Source of the DNA: Clostridiales bacterium | GTDB taxonomy: Bacteria > Bacillota > Clostridia > Lachnospirales > Lachnospiraceae | DNA length: 64,000 nt | Assembly: GCA_012839295.1 (NCBI GenBank) | Contig: DUNO01000005.1 | Coordinates: 351,338-415,337 of the forward strand | Direction: 5' to 3' | In this document: positions 34,442-44,738 of the stretch, one piece after another | How positions within the stretch are numbered: the first letter of the stretch is position 1 | Layout: each line of letters starts with the position of its first letter | Program-made: the position numbers and the translations under genes | Notes under the pieces: model-generated | Database searches by the model: none | What the model saw: the letters and a program-made list of their open reading frames with translations, nothing else | Told to the model about the DNA's origin: nothing

Positions 34442-34686
34442 ATATAGTCAATATGGTAATATAGTAAGAGAGGAGAGTCAACCTTACTTTGGAAAAGAAT
34501 AGCGAAAGAATTTGCAAAGAATAAGTGAAGAGTAGCCCCCAAAATGGTCAGTGGAAAGCCAGGTAACGACCAATGGGCAGCTAAAGAATGGGCAAAGGTT
34601 GATAAGAGAATCATGCTGGAGGGCTGAAAAGCCGTTTTGGGAGATTAATATGGGTTGCATCTTTGGAAATTAGTACAGATTGATGC

Positions 34687-34715
34687 TTGACGTTTGAGGC
34701 ACATTGTTATATAAA
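34687..34715 (+). promoter_or_regulatory. Promoter of the AEC permease gene (TTGACG-N17-TATAAA)
   Basis: TTGACG (34687-34692) and TATAAA (34710-34715) are 17 bases apart. The leader would include the 19-bp repeats. The region from 34442 to 34686 shows no other element. Confidence 0.6.
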
Positions 34716-34773
34716 GTAGAAAGGTAAGTAGGGATTTTGGGGTGCATATGTATATATTATGGAGAGTTCGTAA

Positions 34774-34890
34774 GGTTAAGGGCTGTTTGGAAGGTTAAGG
34801 GCTGATTGGAGGGTTAAGGGCTGTTCGTAAGGTTAAGGAATCTTCGGAGGGCTAAGGGCTGTCCGAAGAGGTAAGGGCTGTTTAGAAGAG
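34774..34890. repeat. 19-bp minisatellite, about six copies
   Basis: The unit ggttaagggctgtttggaa is repeated head to tail, with variation, from 34774; copies 1-4 are exactly 19 bases and copies 5-6 have slipped by a base. Fainter copies continue into the start of the permease frame (ggaaaggcaagggttatttgg near 34929). Several copies contain GGAGGG or GAAGG sequences that look like ribosome-binding sites. Confidence 0.85.
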
Positions 34891-34901
34891 CAGAGAATTG
34901 G

Positions 34902-35885
34902 ATGGGTTGTTCAGAGAAACAAGGATTATTGGAAAGGCAAGGGTTATTTGGGATGGAATTAAGTATCCTGCTGTTTCAGCAGATGTTGTCTATGATGTTA
35001 ATGATTTTAATGGGATTTGCCATCGTAAAGCTTGGGATCGTGAAAAGCGGACAAAGTGCCCTGCTTTCTGCCATAACACTGTATATCATCGTGCCCTGTA
35101 TGGTCATTGATGCCTTTCAGATTGACTATTCCCCTGAGAAATTTAGCGGTCTTATGCTTGCGGCAGCCTTTGCTTTGGTTATGCATCTGGTTTTTATCTG
35201 GATTTCAAAGCTTTTGGAGAAAACACTACATATCAATGCAGTTGAAAAATGTTCCCTGATCTACTCAAATGGGGGGAATTTAATCATTCCCTTGGTCAGT
35301 GCCCTGTTAGGAAAGGATCAGATCTTTTATTGCTGCGCCTTTATTGTTGTCCAGCTGTGCTTTTTCTGGACACATACCGTATCCTCCATCGGAGGCAGGG
35401 GGCAGATGAGTATTAAAAAAATTGTGACCAATCCGAATATGCTGGCAGCCGCCGCCGGGCTGCTCCTGTTCTTTACAAATACCAAATTGCCCGGAATCCT
35501 GGGAACCACGGTGAAGTCAGTCGGTGGAGTGATTGGACCCGTATGCATGATTATGATTGGAATGATTATGGCGGATGCTGACTTAAAAAGCGCCTTTCTA
35601 TCAAAGAGGAATTGGCTTGTCTGCGTTGGGCGGCTTATTATCTACCCTTCACTGATGATCCTGGCCCTGTTTGTTACAAGGATTACCCATGTAATTCCCT
35701 TTGCCAAGGATGTACTTATGATTCTGTTCCTGGCAATCAGTGCTCCAGTTGCCGCCACCGTTACCCAGATGGCGGATTTGTTTGACAATGATGCACAGCG
35801 TGCCGGAGCAATTAATGTGATGTCAGTGATTCTGAGCATTATTACCCTTCCATTGATGCTGGAGCTTTACCAGCAGTTGCTTTAA
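34902..35885 (+). CDS. AEC family (auxin efflux carrier-like) transporter
   Basis: About 310-327 residues and ten hydrophobic segments in two five-helix halves with the glycine-proline break of the AEC family: MLILMGFAIVKLGIVKSG near the start, YSNGGNLIIPLVSALLG, GGVIGPVCMIMIGMIMADADL and AISAPVAATVTQMADLF. Members export or import organic acids such as malate or malonate; the substrate here is unknown. The start is uncertain: ATG at 34902 or, more like the family N-terminus (MELSILLFQQM), ATG at 34953. The bases between belong to the decayed minisatellite, which may have lengthened the frame. Confidence 0.87.
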   Translation: MGCSEKQGLLERQGLFGMELSILLFQQMLSMMLMILMGFAIVKLGIVKSGQSALLSAITLYIIVPCMVIDAFQIDYSPEKFSGLMLAAAFALVMHLVFIWISKLLEKTLHINAVEKCSLIYSNGGNLIIPLVSALLGKDQIFYCCAFIVVQLCFFWTHTVSSIGGRGQMSIKKIVTNPNMLAAAAGLLLFFTNTKLPGILGTTVKSVGGVIGPVCMIMIGMIMADADLKSAFLSKRNWLVCVGRLIIYPSLMILALFVTRITHVIPFAKDVLMILFLAISAPVAATVTQMADLFDNDAQRAGAINVMSVILSIITLPLMLELYQQLL

Positions 35886-36152
35886 CCGGCCATTAGCGGA
35901 TACCTTCAAAGAGCTGCTTATGATGCTTGCCAAAACGGGCTTTCCAAATTGGTGTTTCAAATCTGATAAAACGGCTTGCCACCCATCCCGGTCATAGATT
36001 ATAATTAAGAAAATATTTTATGGATGATAAGCCTATTATTTTAATATAGAATAAATAATAGGATAGATAAATCATAGAATAAATTAATATAGAAGGTTTT
36101 AAAATAGAAGGATAAAAACAGAAGGCTGGAATATGGAAAGGTGGTTACTGCC

Positions 36153-37151
36153 ATGAGAGAAACCCTACACAATAAATGCAGCTTATATGCAGATAATTAC
36201 TTGAAGCTAAGACAGGCATTCAAATGGGAATATGCAGAAAATAATCGACTGGGAGCGCTGCTTTATACAATGGAGGACCGTCCGGTGGATGTGGCAGGAA
36301 TTAAGGGCTGCCGTGAATTGATTAAAGCGAACACCGGTATCTTTTCCCAGTTTAAGGATGTTACAAACTTTATGGTCTCTGTCATGCTGTCACTAAAGGC
36401 GGAGCCTGATATTAAGATCCGGGATGCAATCAGGATTTATGATGCGTTAAAGGAGGAAGGCTTCCACTCCTCTGCATATCTTGTGCTGGCTGCGGTTTCC
36501 ATTGCCTTTTATTCGGAACCGGAACAATACCGGGGGGCTGTGGCGCGGGCAAAGGGCTTTTATGATGCCATGAAAGCGGAGCACCGTTTCATTACTTCAG
36601 CCGATGATTATACCTTTGCCGCCTTGCTGGCATTATCGGATAAGGAGGTTAATCCGGCAATCCGTGAGATTGAGGACAGTTATCTTTGGCTCAAAGAGGA
36701 GTTTCGCAGCTCCAATGCAGTTTGGTCTCTGTCCCAGGTACTTTCCTTCAGCGGGGAGGATACGCAGGCAAAAGGGAAGCGGGTCGTTGACCTATACCAG
36801 GCATTAAAGGTAAGGGGACGCAAATTCGGGCTGTATACGGAGCTTCCTTTCCTGGGGATCGTATCTCTGCTTGCCCGGGAAATGAATACGGTAGCTGATG
36901 AAATTGTAGAGGTAGATAATTATTTGAAGGATATTAAGGGCTTTGGTAACTGGTCCATAACAGCAAAGGAGCGTCTGATGTTTGCAGCTGCTTTAGTTTG
37001 TGACGACTTCCTTGCAGATGTAAAGAAGGGAACCGTTGAAGTGGCATTATCAAACACTACGGCTGCGCTTTTACTTGCCCAGCAGGCAGCAACAATCGCC
37101 GCCACATCTGCAATCATAACAACAACAGCGGCTTCTTCCTCCTCCACCTGA
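36153..37151 (+). CDS. DUF4003-like protein
   Basis: 332 residues, mostly helical, soluble, without signal peptide. The sequence matches the DUF4003 family (YADNYLKLRQAFKWEYAENNRLGALLYT; ITSADDYTFAALLALSD), whose function is unknown. A hydrophobic Ala/Thr/Ser-rich C-terminus (LLLAQQAATIAATSAIITTTAA) ends in four Ser and a Thr; it may be a membrane or aggregation-prone tail. AAAGGTGG lies eight bases before the chosen ATG. It stands alone; 267 bases of AT-rich sequence before it hold no distinct promoter. Confidence 0.7.
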   Translation: MRETLHNKCSLYADNYLKLRQAFKWEYAENNRLGALLYTMEDRPVDVAGIKGCRELIKANTGIFSQFKDVTNFMVSVMLSLKAEPDIKIRDAIRIYDALKEEGFHSSAYLVLAAVSIAFYSEPEQYRGAVARAKGFYDAMKAEHRFITSADDYTFAALLALSDKEVNPAIREIEDSYLWLKEEFRSSNAVWSLSQVLSFSGEDTQAKGKRVVDLYQALKVRGRKFGLYTELPFLGIVSLLAREMNTVADEIVEVDNYLKDIKGFGNWSITAKERLMFAAALVCDDFLADVKKGTVEVALSNTTAALLLAQQAATIAATSAIITTTAASSSST

Positions 37152-37293
37152 TATTTTATGGAGCATTGTGGAACAATATAGTCCATAAACTTAATTCTTA
37201 ACCACAAAAAAGACATATTTAAAAATTATCATTGGAGAGCAAGATTCCATGAAACCAGGCAATGATGGATTAGGATACCAGGAGCTCACATCT

Positions 37294-37455
37294 TGTAGAA
37301 ACCAAAAAGTATTGTAGAAAATAAAAAGCATGTAGAAACGAAAAGTATGTAGAAATGAAAAACACGTAGAAACAAAAAATATGTGGAAACAAAAAGCGTG
37401 TAGAAACAAAAAACATGTAGAAAATAAAAAGCATGTAGAAAATAAAAAGCGTGAA
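37294..37455. repeat. About 17-bp minisatellite, nine copies
   Basis: The unit tgtagaaacaaaaagca and variants (16 to 19 bases, with aaataaaaagc in some copies) is repeated about nine times between the DUF4003-like gene and pth. On the minus strand it can be read as runs of Phe, Leu, Tyr and Val, but no ribosome-binding site supports a protein. The rest of 37152-37628 shows no other element. Confidence 0.85.
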
Positions 37456-37628
37456 ATAATATAAAATACGGATAAATCAGTTGAATTAGAAAGGCTGATC
37501 CCGGTGCCAAATTCCTGGAATACCGCAACCCACCATGAAGAACATTGGAAAGGATATGCCTCTTGCAGAAGGTTATGGTATGGAAACTGTTATTCCGGGA
37601 GCCTTGCGCTGGGATCAAGGTTATCATT

Positions 37629-38195
37629 ATGCATATTATTGTAGGTTTAGGAAACCCGACGGACAAATACCAGGCCACCAGGCATAATATAGGCTGGGAT
37701 GCGGTCACAAGAATTTCGGATGACTACGGGATTCCCTTGGATTTTAAAAAGCATAAGGCAGTCTGTGGGAAAGGGCATATCGCAGGTGGGAAGGTAATTC
37801 TTGCCCAGCCGGTCACCTATATGAACCTCAGCGGGGAAAGTGTAAGGGAGCTGATGGATTTTTATAAGGTAAGCCCCCAGGAAATTATCATAATCTATGA
37901 TGATGTCAGCCTCGAGGTTGGCCAGCTGAGGCTCCGGACAAAAGGCAGTGCAGGCGGGCATAATGGGATTAAGAGCATCATCAGCCATCTTGGGACGGAT
38001 GAATTCCCAAGAATTAAGATAGGGGTCGGGGATAAGCCAAAGGGCTGGGACCTGGCGGATTATGTGCTTTCAAGGTTCGCACCGGAGGAACAGGAGGCGA
38101 TACGGGAAGCATTAAAGGAAACCTCTGATGCAGTGGGAGTAATTCTTAAGGATGGCATAGATGCGGCCATGAACCAGTATAATAAAAAGAAGTAA
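37629..38195 (+). CDS. pth: Peptidyl-tRNA hydrolase
   Basis: A 188-residue enzyme that releases peptides from prematurely dropped peptidyl-tRNA. The start IIVGLGNPTDKYQATRHNIGWDAV carries the catalytic His and Asn, followed by PVTYMNLSGESV, IIYDDVSLEVGQLRLR, and GSAGGHNGIKSIISHLGTDEFPRIKIGVG. The start is set at the ATG at 37629, which gives the family N-terminus; the longer frame reads into repeats. The ribosome-binding site is weak (AAGG). mfd follows after 32 bases. Confidence 0.94.
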   Translation: MHIIVGLGNPTDKYQATRHNIGWDAVTRISDDYGIPLDFKKHKAVCGKGHIAGGKVILAQPVTYMNLSGESVRELMDFYKVSPQEIIIIYDDVSLEVGQLRLRTKGSAGGHNGIKSIISHLGTDEFPRIKIGVGDKPKGWDLADYVLSRFAPEEQEAIREALKETSDAVGVILKDGIDAAMNQYNKKK

Positions 38196-38227
38196 GAGAG
38201 TTCGTTTTTAATCAGGAGGAAGGTCTT

Positions 38228-41200
38228 TTGAAAACGTTTATAGCTCCCTTGACGGAGTTAAAGGAATTTAATGATATAAGGGAAAATATAAAAATGAAGA
38301 CCCTGCCGGTACAAGTGACCGGCTGTATTGATTCCCAAAAATGCCACCTGATCCATGGGTTAGGGGAGGGATTCAAGTACCGGGTAATTGTCACCTACAA
38401 TGACCTTAAGGCAAAGGAAATCTATGAGGATTACCGTCTTTATGATAAGGATGTCCTGATCTATCCGGCGAAGGATATTATTTTCTATAGTGCGGATATC
38501 CATGGAAATGCCATTGTCAGGGATCGCTTGAAGGTGCTGAGGAGGCTGGTCGAGAAGCAGGATACAACCATAATTGTGTCCCTGGACGGCGGTATGGACA
38601 GAATTCTGCCCCTGCCTATGATAAAAGAACGTGTCATAAGGATCAACCAGTCATCCATCATCAAGCTCCAGGAGCTCAGTGCTGCCCTGGTCCATCTGGG
38701 CTACGAAAGACAGGGACAGGTGGAAGCCCCTGGGGATTTCTCCATCCGGGGAGGCATTATTGACATCTTCCCCCTTACGGAGGATGCCCCATACCGTATT
38801 GAGCTATGGGGGGACGAGATAGACTCCATCCGGACCTTTGATGTAAGCAGCCAGCGTTCCATTGAGCAGGTGGACAGCGTGGTAATCTACCCGGCGGCAG
38901 AGATCATACCGGATGAGAAATGTATCAAGGCCGGCCTGAAACGGATTGCAGAGGAAGAAAAGAAGTATTATAAAAGCCTGAGGGATGAGTTTAAGACGGA
39001 GGAAGCGGCAAGAATCCACCAGATTACAGCGGAATTTAGGGAGAATTTGGAGTCCTTTCCCGGCTCCGTCCCGTTAGAAAGCTATATCAGCTATTTCTAT
39101 GAGCAGACCGTCAGCTTCTTCCAGTATTTTGATAATGATGATACTATATTTTTCCTGGACGAACCGGGAAGGCTGGTGGAACGGGGCGAGGTTGTTGAGA
39201 CGGAATTCCGTGAAGGGATGATCGGCCGTATTGAAAAGGGCTATATTCTTCCGGGCCAGATGAACGTAATCTATGGCTATAAGGAAGCGATGGGCATCCT
39301 GGCCACCAGAAACAGCGTATTAATCAGCACCATGGAGGTTAAGAATAACTTTTACTCCCCTAAGAAAAAATATGATTTTACAGTCCAGACCGTAGCCTCC
39401 TACCACAAGAATTTTGACGTGCTGATTAAGGATCTGGAGCGTTGGAAGAAGAATAAATACAGGGTAATCCTGCTTTCCGGTTCAAGGACGAGGGCAATGC
39501 GCCTCAGTGAAGACCTCAGGGAGTATAACCTCAGTGCCTTTTACAGCGAGGATATGGACCGTGTGCTCCAAAGCGGGGAAATCATGGTGGCCTATGGCAA
39601 CCTTAGGAGGGGCTTCGAATATCCCTTAATTAAGCTGGTAGTGATTTCGGAGAGTGACATCTTTGGCACCGAGAAAAAGAAGAAGCGTAAAAAAACTGCC
39701 TATGAGGGCAATAAGATCCAGAGCTTCACGGAGCTGACCCCCGGGGATTATGTGGTGCATGAAAACCATGGTCTCGGCATTTATAAAGGCATTGAAAAGA
39801 TTGAGGTAGACAAGGTAACAAAGGATTATATTAAGATAGAGTATGGCGGTGGAGGCGTGTTGTATGTTCTTGCAACAGGCCTTGATGTGATTCAGAAGTA
39901 TTCCGGCTCCGAGGGAAGAAAGCCGAAGCTGAACAAGCTAAATTCCATTGAATGGAAGAACACGAAGGCGAGGGTCCGCGGTGCCGTGAGGGAGGTAGCC
40001 AAGGATCTGGTTGAGCTTTATGCACAGCGCCAGCAAAAGAAAGGCTATCAGTTTGGAGAGGATACCGTATGGCAGAAGGAATTTGAAGAGGCCTTCCCTT
40101 ACGAGGAGACCCAGGATCAGCTGGACGCAATCGATGCTGCCAAGCGGGATATGGAAAGTACCCGGATCATGGATCGCCTGGTATGCGGGGACGTGGGCTA
40201 CGGTAAGACGGAGATCGCGATCCGTGCGGCCTTTAAGGCGGTATCGGACGGAAAGCAGGTTGTGGTGCTGGTTCCCACAACAATCCTGGCACAGCAGCAT
40301 TATAATACCTTCGTTCAGCGTATGATGGATTTTCCCGTAAGCGTGGATGTGCTGTCCCGCTTCCGTACGCCTGCGGAGCAGAAGAGAACCCTGGAGCGCC
40401 TGCGCAAAGGCAGCCTGGATATCATCATAGGAACCCACCGGGTGCTGTCTGCGGATGTGAAATTCAAGGATCTGGGGCTCTTAATTGTGGATGAGGAGCA
40501 GCGCTTTGGCGTTGGGCATAAGGAGAAGATCAAGCAGCTAAAAAAGGATATTGACGTCCTTACCCTGACGGCTACCCCGATTCCAAGAACCCTGCATATG
40601 AGCCTGGTTGGAATCCGTGACATGAGTGTCCTGGATGAACCGCCGGTAGACCGCCTTCCCATACAGACCTATGTATTGGAGCATAATGATGAGATCATCC
40701 GTGAGGCCATCATCAGGGAGCTGGCCAGGGGCGGACAGGTTTATTATGTGTTTAACCGGGTAAATGGTATTGATGAAGTAGCAAGCGCGGTGGCAAGGCT
40801 GGTTCCGGACGCAAATGTGGCCTTTGCCCATGGCCAGATGAATGAGCATACCCTGGAAAAGATCATGTTTGAATTTATCTCAGGAGAAATTGATGTACTG
40901 GTATCGACTACAATTATTGAGACAGGTCTTGACATTTCCAATGTAAATACTATGATTATTGATGATGCGGATCGTCTTGGGCTGTCACAGCTCTACCAGC
41001 TGAGGGGCCGTGTGGGCCGTTCCAACCGAACCGCCTACGCATTCTTAATGTACCGTAGGGATAAGATGCTGAAGGAGATCGCGGAGAAGAGGCTCCACGC
41101 AATTAAGGAATTTACGGAACTGGGTTCAGGCTTCAAGATCGCAATGCGTGACCTTGAGATCCGGGGAGCAGGTAACCTGCTTGGAGCGGAGCAGAGCGGG

Positions 41201-41812
41201 CACATGGAAGCCGTGGGTTATGACCTGTATTGTAAGATGCTTAACGAGGCAGTAAAATCCATGAAGGGTGAGAGGCTCCCGGAGGATTCCTACGAAACCA
41301 CCGTGGATATGGACATGGATGCATTTATTCCGGCTACTTATATTAAAAATGAGATCCAGAAGCTGGATATCTACAAGAGGATTGCAGAAATTGAGAATGA
41401 AGAAGAAATGATGGATATGCAGGAGGAGCTTGTGGACCGTTTCGGCGATATGCCAAGCGCGGTAAACAACCTGCTGAACATAGCACTGCTAAAGGCAGTC
41501 TGCCATTCCTTATACATTGCAGGCGTAGTTCATAAGGGAAATGAAGTAAAGCTGATGATGTATCCGAAAGCGAGGCTGGCAGTAGGCAAGATACCGGAGC
41601 TGGTTGCCAGGCATAGGAATAGCCTGAAGTTTATCCCCCAATCAAATCCATATTTTGAATTTAGGCTGCAGTCTGCTCCAAAGGGAAGGACGGATAATCT
41701 GGCAGTGTTTGAACAGCTGATGAAGCTGCTGGAGGACTTTAAGCTGCTTAAGTCAGAAGAGAAGGAACAATCGGAAGAAAAGGAACAAGAGGAAGTAAGG
41801 GAAGGCTGCTAA
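38228..41812 (+). CDS. mfd: Transcription-repair coupling factor Mfd
   Basis: A 1194-residue ATP-dependent DNA translocase that removes stalled RNA polymerase and recruits UvrA. A UvrB-like N-terminal part is followed by a CarD-like RNA polymerase interaction domain near residue 500 ([19 protein letters not shown]), the RecG-like motor with Walker [11 protein letters not shown] near 652 and DEEQ near 755 with [13 protein letters not shown], and the C-terminal TRCF domain that binds UvrA. It starts with TTG; AGGAGGAAGG ends five bases before it. The tail after about 1175 is rich in Glu and Lys. Confidence 0.96.
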   Translation: MKTFIAPLTELKEFNDIRENIKMKTLPVQVTGCIDSQKCHLIHGLGEGFKYRVIVTYNDLKAKEIYEDYRLYDKDVLIYPAKDIIFYSADIHGNAIVRDRLKVLRRLVEKQDTTIIVSLDGGMDRILPLPMIKERVIRINQSSIIKLQELSAALVHLGYERQGQVEAPGDFSIRGGIIDIFPLTEDAPYRIELWGDEIDSIRTFDVSSQRSIEQVDSVVIYPAAEIIPDEKCIKAGLKRIAEEEKKYYKSLRDEFKTEEAARIHQITAEFRENLESFPGSVPLESYISYFYEQTVSFFQYFDNDDTIFFLDEPGRLVERGEVVETEFREGMIGRIEKGYILPGQMNVIYGYKEAMGILATRNSVLISTMEVKNNFYSPKKKYDFTVQTVASYHKNFDVLIKDLERWKKNKYRVILLSGSRTRAMRLSEDLREYNLSAFYSEDMDRVLQSGEIMVAYGNLRRGFEYPLIKLVVISESDIFGTEKKKKRKKTAYEGNKIQSFTELTPGDYVVHENHGLGIYKGIEKIEVDKVTKDYIKIEYGGGGVLYVLATGLDVIQKYSGSEGRKPKLNKLNSIEWKNTKARVRGAVREVAKDLVELYAQRQQKKGYQFGEDTVWQKEFEEAFPYEETQDQLDAIDAAKRDMESTRIMDRLVCGDVGYGKTEIAIRAAFKAVSDGKQVVVLVPTTILAQQHYNTFVQRMMDFPVSVDVLSRFRTPAEQKRTLERLRKGSLDIIIGTHRVLSADVKFKDLGLLIVDEEQRFGVGHKEKIKQLKKDIDVLTLTATPIPRTLHMSLVGIRDMSVLDEPPVDRLPIQTYVLEHNDEIIREAIIRELARGGQVYYVFNRVNGIDEVASAVARLVPDANVAFAHGQMNEHTLEKIMFEFISGEIDVLVSTTIIETGLDISNVNTMIIDDADRLGLSQLYQLRGRVGRSNRTAYAFLMYRRDKMLKEIAEKRLHAIKEFTELGSGFKIAMRDLEIRGAGNLLGAEQSGHMEAVGYDLYCKMLNEAVKSMKGERLPEDSYETTVDMDMDAFIPATYIKNEIQKLDIYKRIAEIENEEEMMDMQEELVDRFGDMPSAVNNLLNIALLKAVCHSLYIAGVVHKGNEVKLMMYPKARLAVGKIPELVARHRNSLKFIPQSNPYFEFRLQSAPKGRTDNLAVFEQLMKLLEDFKLLKSEEKEQSEEKEQEEVREGC

Positions 41813-41847
41813 CCTGGCAGCGGTTTATGGCTGGAAAGGGGAAAGGA

Positions 41848-43242
41848 ATGAACAATAAGAAGAAACTGTTATTTATATTGGTCACTTTTATGGTAATGCT
41901 TTTGTTAACCGCCTGTGAATCTGGCACAAAGAAAAATGAATTAACAAACTATATTGGGAAATCAGTAGCTGTTGCTGAAAGGAAAACCGGGCTTAAGCTG
42001 GAGGAGCAGGGTACCGGTGTCTATGTGGCAGAGAATACGGTGCAGGTAATGGCACCGGATAAAAAGATAACCGCCATAACCTTAATGGAGAATGCCGGTG
42101 AGTTCAAGGTATATGGCGTGGGCATCGGCATGACGAAAGCCGATGCAGATAAACTGCTGTTTGATATTTTTGGAGGAGAAATTGCGAAGACCATCAGTAC
42201 GGACAACAGTGCAGTCACCTACTCCTATTTAAAAAATAAAAAGGAATTATATATTACCTACACCTCCGATAAGGAAACCGTCCTGGGGCTCTCCTATTAT
42301 GAGGACAGCGCAGGCCGGGAAGAGGACGGGGCAGTTGCAAATGCGGGGCAGCTGATGCTGAAGGTCGGTGACACTAAGGTATATTATAACGAGGCAATGG
42401 TTTACTTAAAATCCGCCCAGGAAAAGTACGAGAAGAATTATGGCAAGGATATCTGGGATGCGGATATCCTTGGAAATGGTGATACCTTTGGAAACATGAT
42501 AAAGAAGGAGGTCATCAAGCAGATTACGGAGCTAAAAATCATCCGCGAGGAGGCCGGAAAGCAGAACATCCCCCTGACAGAGGAGGAAGTAGCGGAGGCG
42601 AATTCCTATGCGATGGCCCATTATAAAGGAATTTCTGCTGAGGACAGGGCAAAATACCTGGTCAAGGAGGAGCTGCTCCAGAAGGTTTATTCGGACAATC
42701 TTCTTGCAAATAAGGTATTTGAATCCCTTACCATTAATGTGGATACGGTGGTACCGGATGCGGAGGCAAAGCAGATTACGGTACAGGATATCTATATTGC
42801 AAATACGGACTTTGACCCGGCAGGCAATCCGGTGGAGCTGACAACAGAGGAAAAGCAGGCGGCCTATGAGAAGGCGAAGGAGCTGGCAGACAAGGCAAAA
42901 GAAACAGAAGATTTTTACGCGCTGGCAGAAACCAATTCCCAGGCAGACACCATTGAATATACCTTTGGCAAGGGGCAGGCGCCGGAGGGATACGGGGAGG
43001 TTTTTGAACAGGCAGCCCTGAACTTAAAAACCGGGGAGGTTAGTGACCTCATCACCACAGATAATGGCTGGCATATCATCTATTGCGTGACTGATTACAA
43101 CAAGGATGCGACGACCCAGGTAAAGGAGCGCATTATAGAGAGCCGCCGTGAGGATTTGTTTGTTGGGGTTTATCAGGAATGGGCAAAGGAATATGATGTT
43201 GTGGTGAATAATGAGGCATGGGATGCTATAGAGTTTGAATAA
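41848..43242 (+). CDS. PrsA-like lipoprotein foldase (parvulin PPIase)
   Basis: 464 residues. A lipoprotein signal peptide with LLTAC is followed by a region of about 130 residues without clear family, then a SurA/PrsA-type chaperone domain and a PpiC rotamase domain at about 300-425 (ITVQDIYIANTDFDP, DFYALAETNSQAD, FGKGQAPEGYGEVFEQAALNLKTGEVSDLI, GWHIIYC). It should fold exported proteins at the outer membrane face. The start is at 41848 behind AAAGGGGAAAGG. It lies 35 bases after mfd, the usual clostridial neighbour. Confidence 0.88.
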   Translation: MNNKKKLLFILVTFMVMLLLTACESGTKKNELTNYIGKSVAVAERKTGLKLEEQGTGVYVAENTVQVMAPDKKITAITLMENAGEFKVYGVGIGMTKADADKLLFDIFGGEIAKTISTDNSAVTYSYLKNKKELYITYTSDKETVLGLSYYEDSAGREEDGAVANAGQLMLKVGDTKVYYNEAMVYLKSAQEKYEKNYGKDIWDADILGNGDTFGNMIKKEVIKQITELKIIREEAGKQNIPLTEEEVAEANSYAMAHYKGISAEDRAKYLVKEELLQKVYSDNLLANKVFESLTINVDTVVPDAEAKQITVQDIYIANTDFDPAGNPVELTTEEKQAAYEKAKELADKAKETEDFYALAETNSQADTIEYTFGKGQAPEGYGEVFEQAALNLKTGEVSDLITTDNGWHIIYCVTDYNKDATTQVKERIIESRREDLFVGVYQEWAKEYDVVVNNEAWDAIEFE

Positions 43243-43254
43243 GGAAATGAAAGA

Positions 43255-43307
43255 AACCAGGATTCATGGGTATGGTAGGAATAATACCAGAGGAATCCTG
43301 GTTTTTT
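43255..43307 (+). terminator. Terminator of the pth-mfd-prsA operon
   Basis: AACCAGGATTC (43255-43265) and GAATCCTGGTT (43293-43303) form a perfect 11-base stem; an inner GGTAT/ATACC stem fills the loop, and TTTTT follows. Confidence 0.9.
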
Positions 43308-43386
43308 AGTTGGCTAATCAAAATTATCATAGGGAAAGTCAGGAGGGAGCCAGTAAAATAAATCAGGATAAAGTTATAAAATGAAC

Positions 43387-43449
43387 TTGACAATGGATTC
43401 CGAAAAGATTATATTCTATGCATAGATAACGTTTTATTAAAACGTTTTA
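43387..43449 (+). promoter_or_regulatory. Promoter and LacI-type operator before the URO-D-like gene
   Basis: TTGACA (43387-43392) and TATATT (43410-43415) are 17 bases apart. Just after the expected start point lies AACGTTTTATTAAAACGTT (43428-43446, nine-base arms), overlapping the perfect palindrome TAAAACGTTTTA (43438-43449). Operators with a central CG are typical of LacI/GalR regulators, and a lacI-type gene lies just downstream. Confidence 0.7.
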
Positions 43450-43478
43450 CTAATCAGAGAATAAGGGAGGAAAGATCT

Positions 43479-44618
43479 ATGACATCCAGGGAACGGTTAT
43501 TATGTGTATTGAATGGGGGAATACCGGATATGGTGCCTGTCAGTCCATTCATTCAGGAGGAGTATTTGTCTTACTATTTTAATAAGAAAAATACGGACCG
43601 GTTGTATGATGCAATTGCATTAAGGAAAGAGCTGGACTTTGATTTGGTGACCAGGCAGTATGTGAATGAGATTCCGTATTTCCTTCAGCGAAGCTTTTTG
43701 AATTGGGAAGTAGACCGGAAGGTGGAAGTTGTTAATGGGAACTACATCAGGACCATGACGGTAAAAACACCGGAAAGAGAATTAAAGCAGGTGGAAGCGG
43801 CACCCTATAATGACAAAATTTTAGACGGAATCCATTTTAGCACCCTGGAATATTTAGTTAAGGATTATGAGGACTTCCAGGCTCTTAAAAAATATTGCCC
43901 CAAAAGGGAGCGGAGGGATATTGACCATATCCTGGAGTGGGGGCGCACAGCAAGGAAGGAAATCGGCGGCCTGGGGATTACCTGCCCATGGGCTATGGGT
44001 GGGGTTTATAACCTGGCATCTACATACATCAATATTCAGGATATGCTGGTAGACGCACTGACAGAGGAAGACTATTATGGGGAATATATGAGCTTCTTTG
44101 CAGAGCTTGTAGTATCAGATCATGAAATATTTGTGGAAAGTGAATATGACTGCGTTGGCATACAGGGCAATATTGCAAATGGAGGAATGATGGGCTCTGA
44201 ATATTTTGAGGAGCATGTATTGCCATATGAGAGGAAGGCCATTGATGTTTTAAGGGCAGGAAAGAAACCAATCATTTATCATAACTGCGGTAAGGCAACC
44301 AGTCTGTATCCTGCATATAAAAAGCTGGGCATTACGGTATGGGAGACCATTGCGGAGGATCCTCAGGGGGATAATATCCTGGCTGAAGCAAAGGCGTATT
44401 TTGGGGACGAACTGATCCTCTTCGGCAATTTTGACCAAGTGCATTTTCTTAAGGAGGCAACGCCTGAGGAAGTGGAAAAACGTGCATATGAATTAATGCA
44501 GACGGGGAAAGAGGGGGGACATTATATCTTTGCCTGCTCGGACTATTTGGAGACCGGGACGCCGCTGGAGAATGTTAAGGCCATGCTAAGAGGTGCCAGG
44601 GCCGCTTCCAGGTATTAG
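43479..44618 (+). CDS. Uroporphyrinogen-decarboxylase-like (URO-D superfamily) protein
   Basis: A 379-residue TIM-barrel protein of the URO-D superfamily, which also holds corrinoid-dependent methyltransferases (MtaA, CmuA). The N-terminus TSRERLLCVLNGGIPDMVPVSPF is typical of the methyltransferase-like branch, and the barrel end has IIYHNCGKATSLYPAYKKLG, DELILFGNFDQVHF and HYIFACSDYLETGTPLENV. The HNCG motif may bind zinc, as in methyltransferases. No haem genes are nearby, so haem synthesis is unlikely. No corrinoid protein is adjacent. It is probably repressed by the LacI-type protein downstream. Confidence 0.82.
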   Translation: MTSRERLLCVLNGGIPDMVPVSPFIQEEYLSYYFNKKNTDRLYDAIALRKELDFDLVTRQYVNEIPYFLQRSFLNWEVDRKVEVVNGNYIRTMTVKTPERELKQVEAAPYNDKILDGIHFSTLEYLVKDYEDFQALKKYCPKRERRDIDHILEWGRTARKEIGGLGITCPWAMGGVYNLASTYINIQDMLVDALTEEDYYGEYMSFFAELVVSDHEIFVESEYDCVGIQGNIANGGMMGSEYFEEHVLPYERKAIDVLRAGKKPIIYHNCGKATSLYPAYKKLGITVWETIAEDPQGDNILAEAKAYFGDELILFGNFDQVHFLKEATPEEVEKRAYELMQTGKEGGHYIFACSDYLETGTPLENVKAMLRGARAASRY

Positions 44619-44738
44619 AAGGGAAGGCTGTAAAATGATTTGACAAAAGGGGACTTCCTATATAAAGTATTGTTATGAAAGAAACATTCCAGGCAATTAT
44701 TTTTATCTGGGATATTAGAATATAGGAGGTGCCCTTTT

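Noticed and set aside
37294..37455. CRISPR array
   Set aside because: Units follow each other directly with no spacers, and no cas gene is present. The same holds for the arrays at 3943, 34774 and 63851.
37191..37708. Minus-strand repeat protein rich in Phe and Leu
   Set aside because: The frame is only the reverse reading of the A-rich minisatellite and of pth; no ribosome-binding site or natural composition.
43479..44618. True HemE (haem biosynthesis)
   Set aside because: The N-terminus and barrel motifs fit the methyltransferase-like branch, and there are no haem genes nearby.
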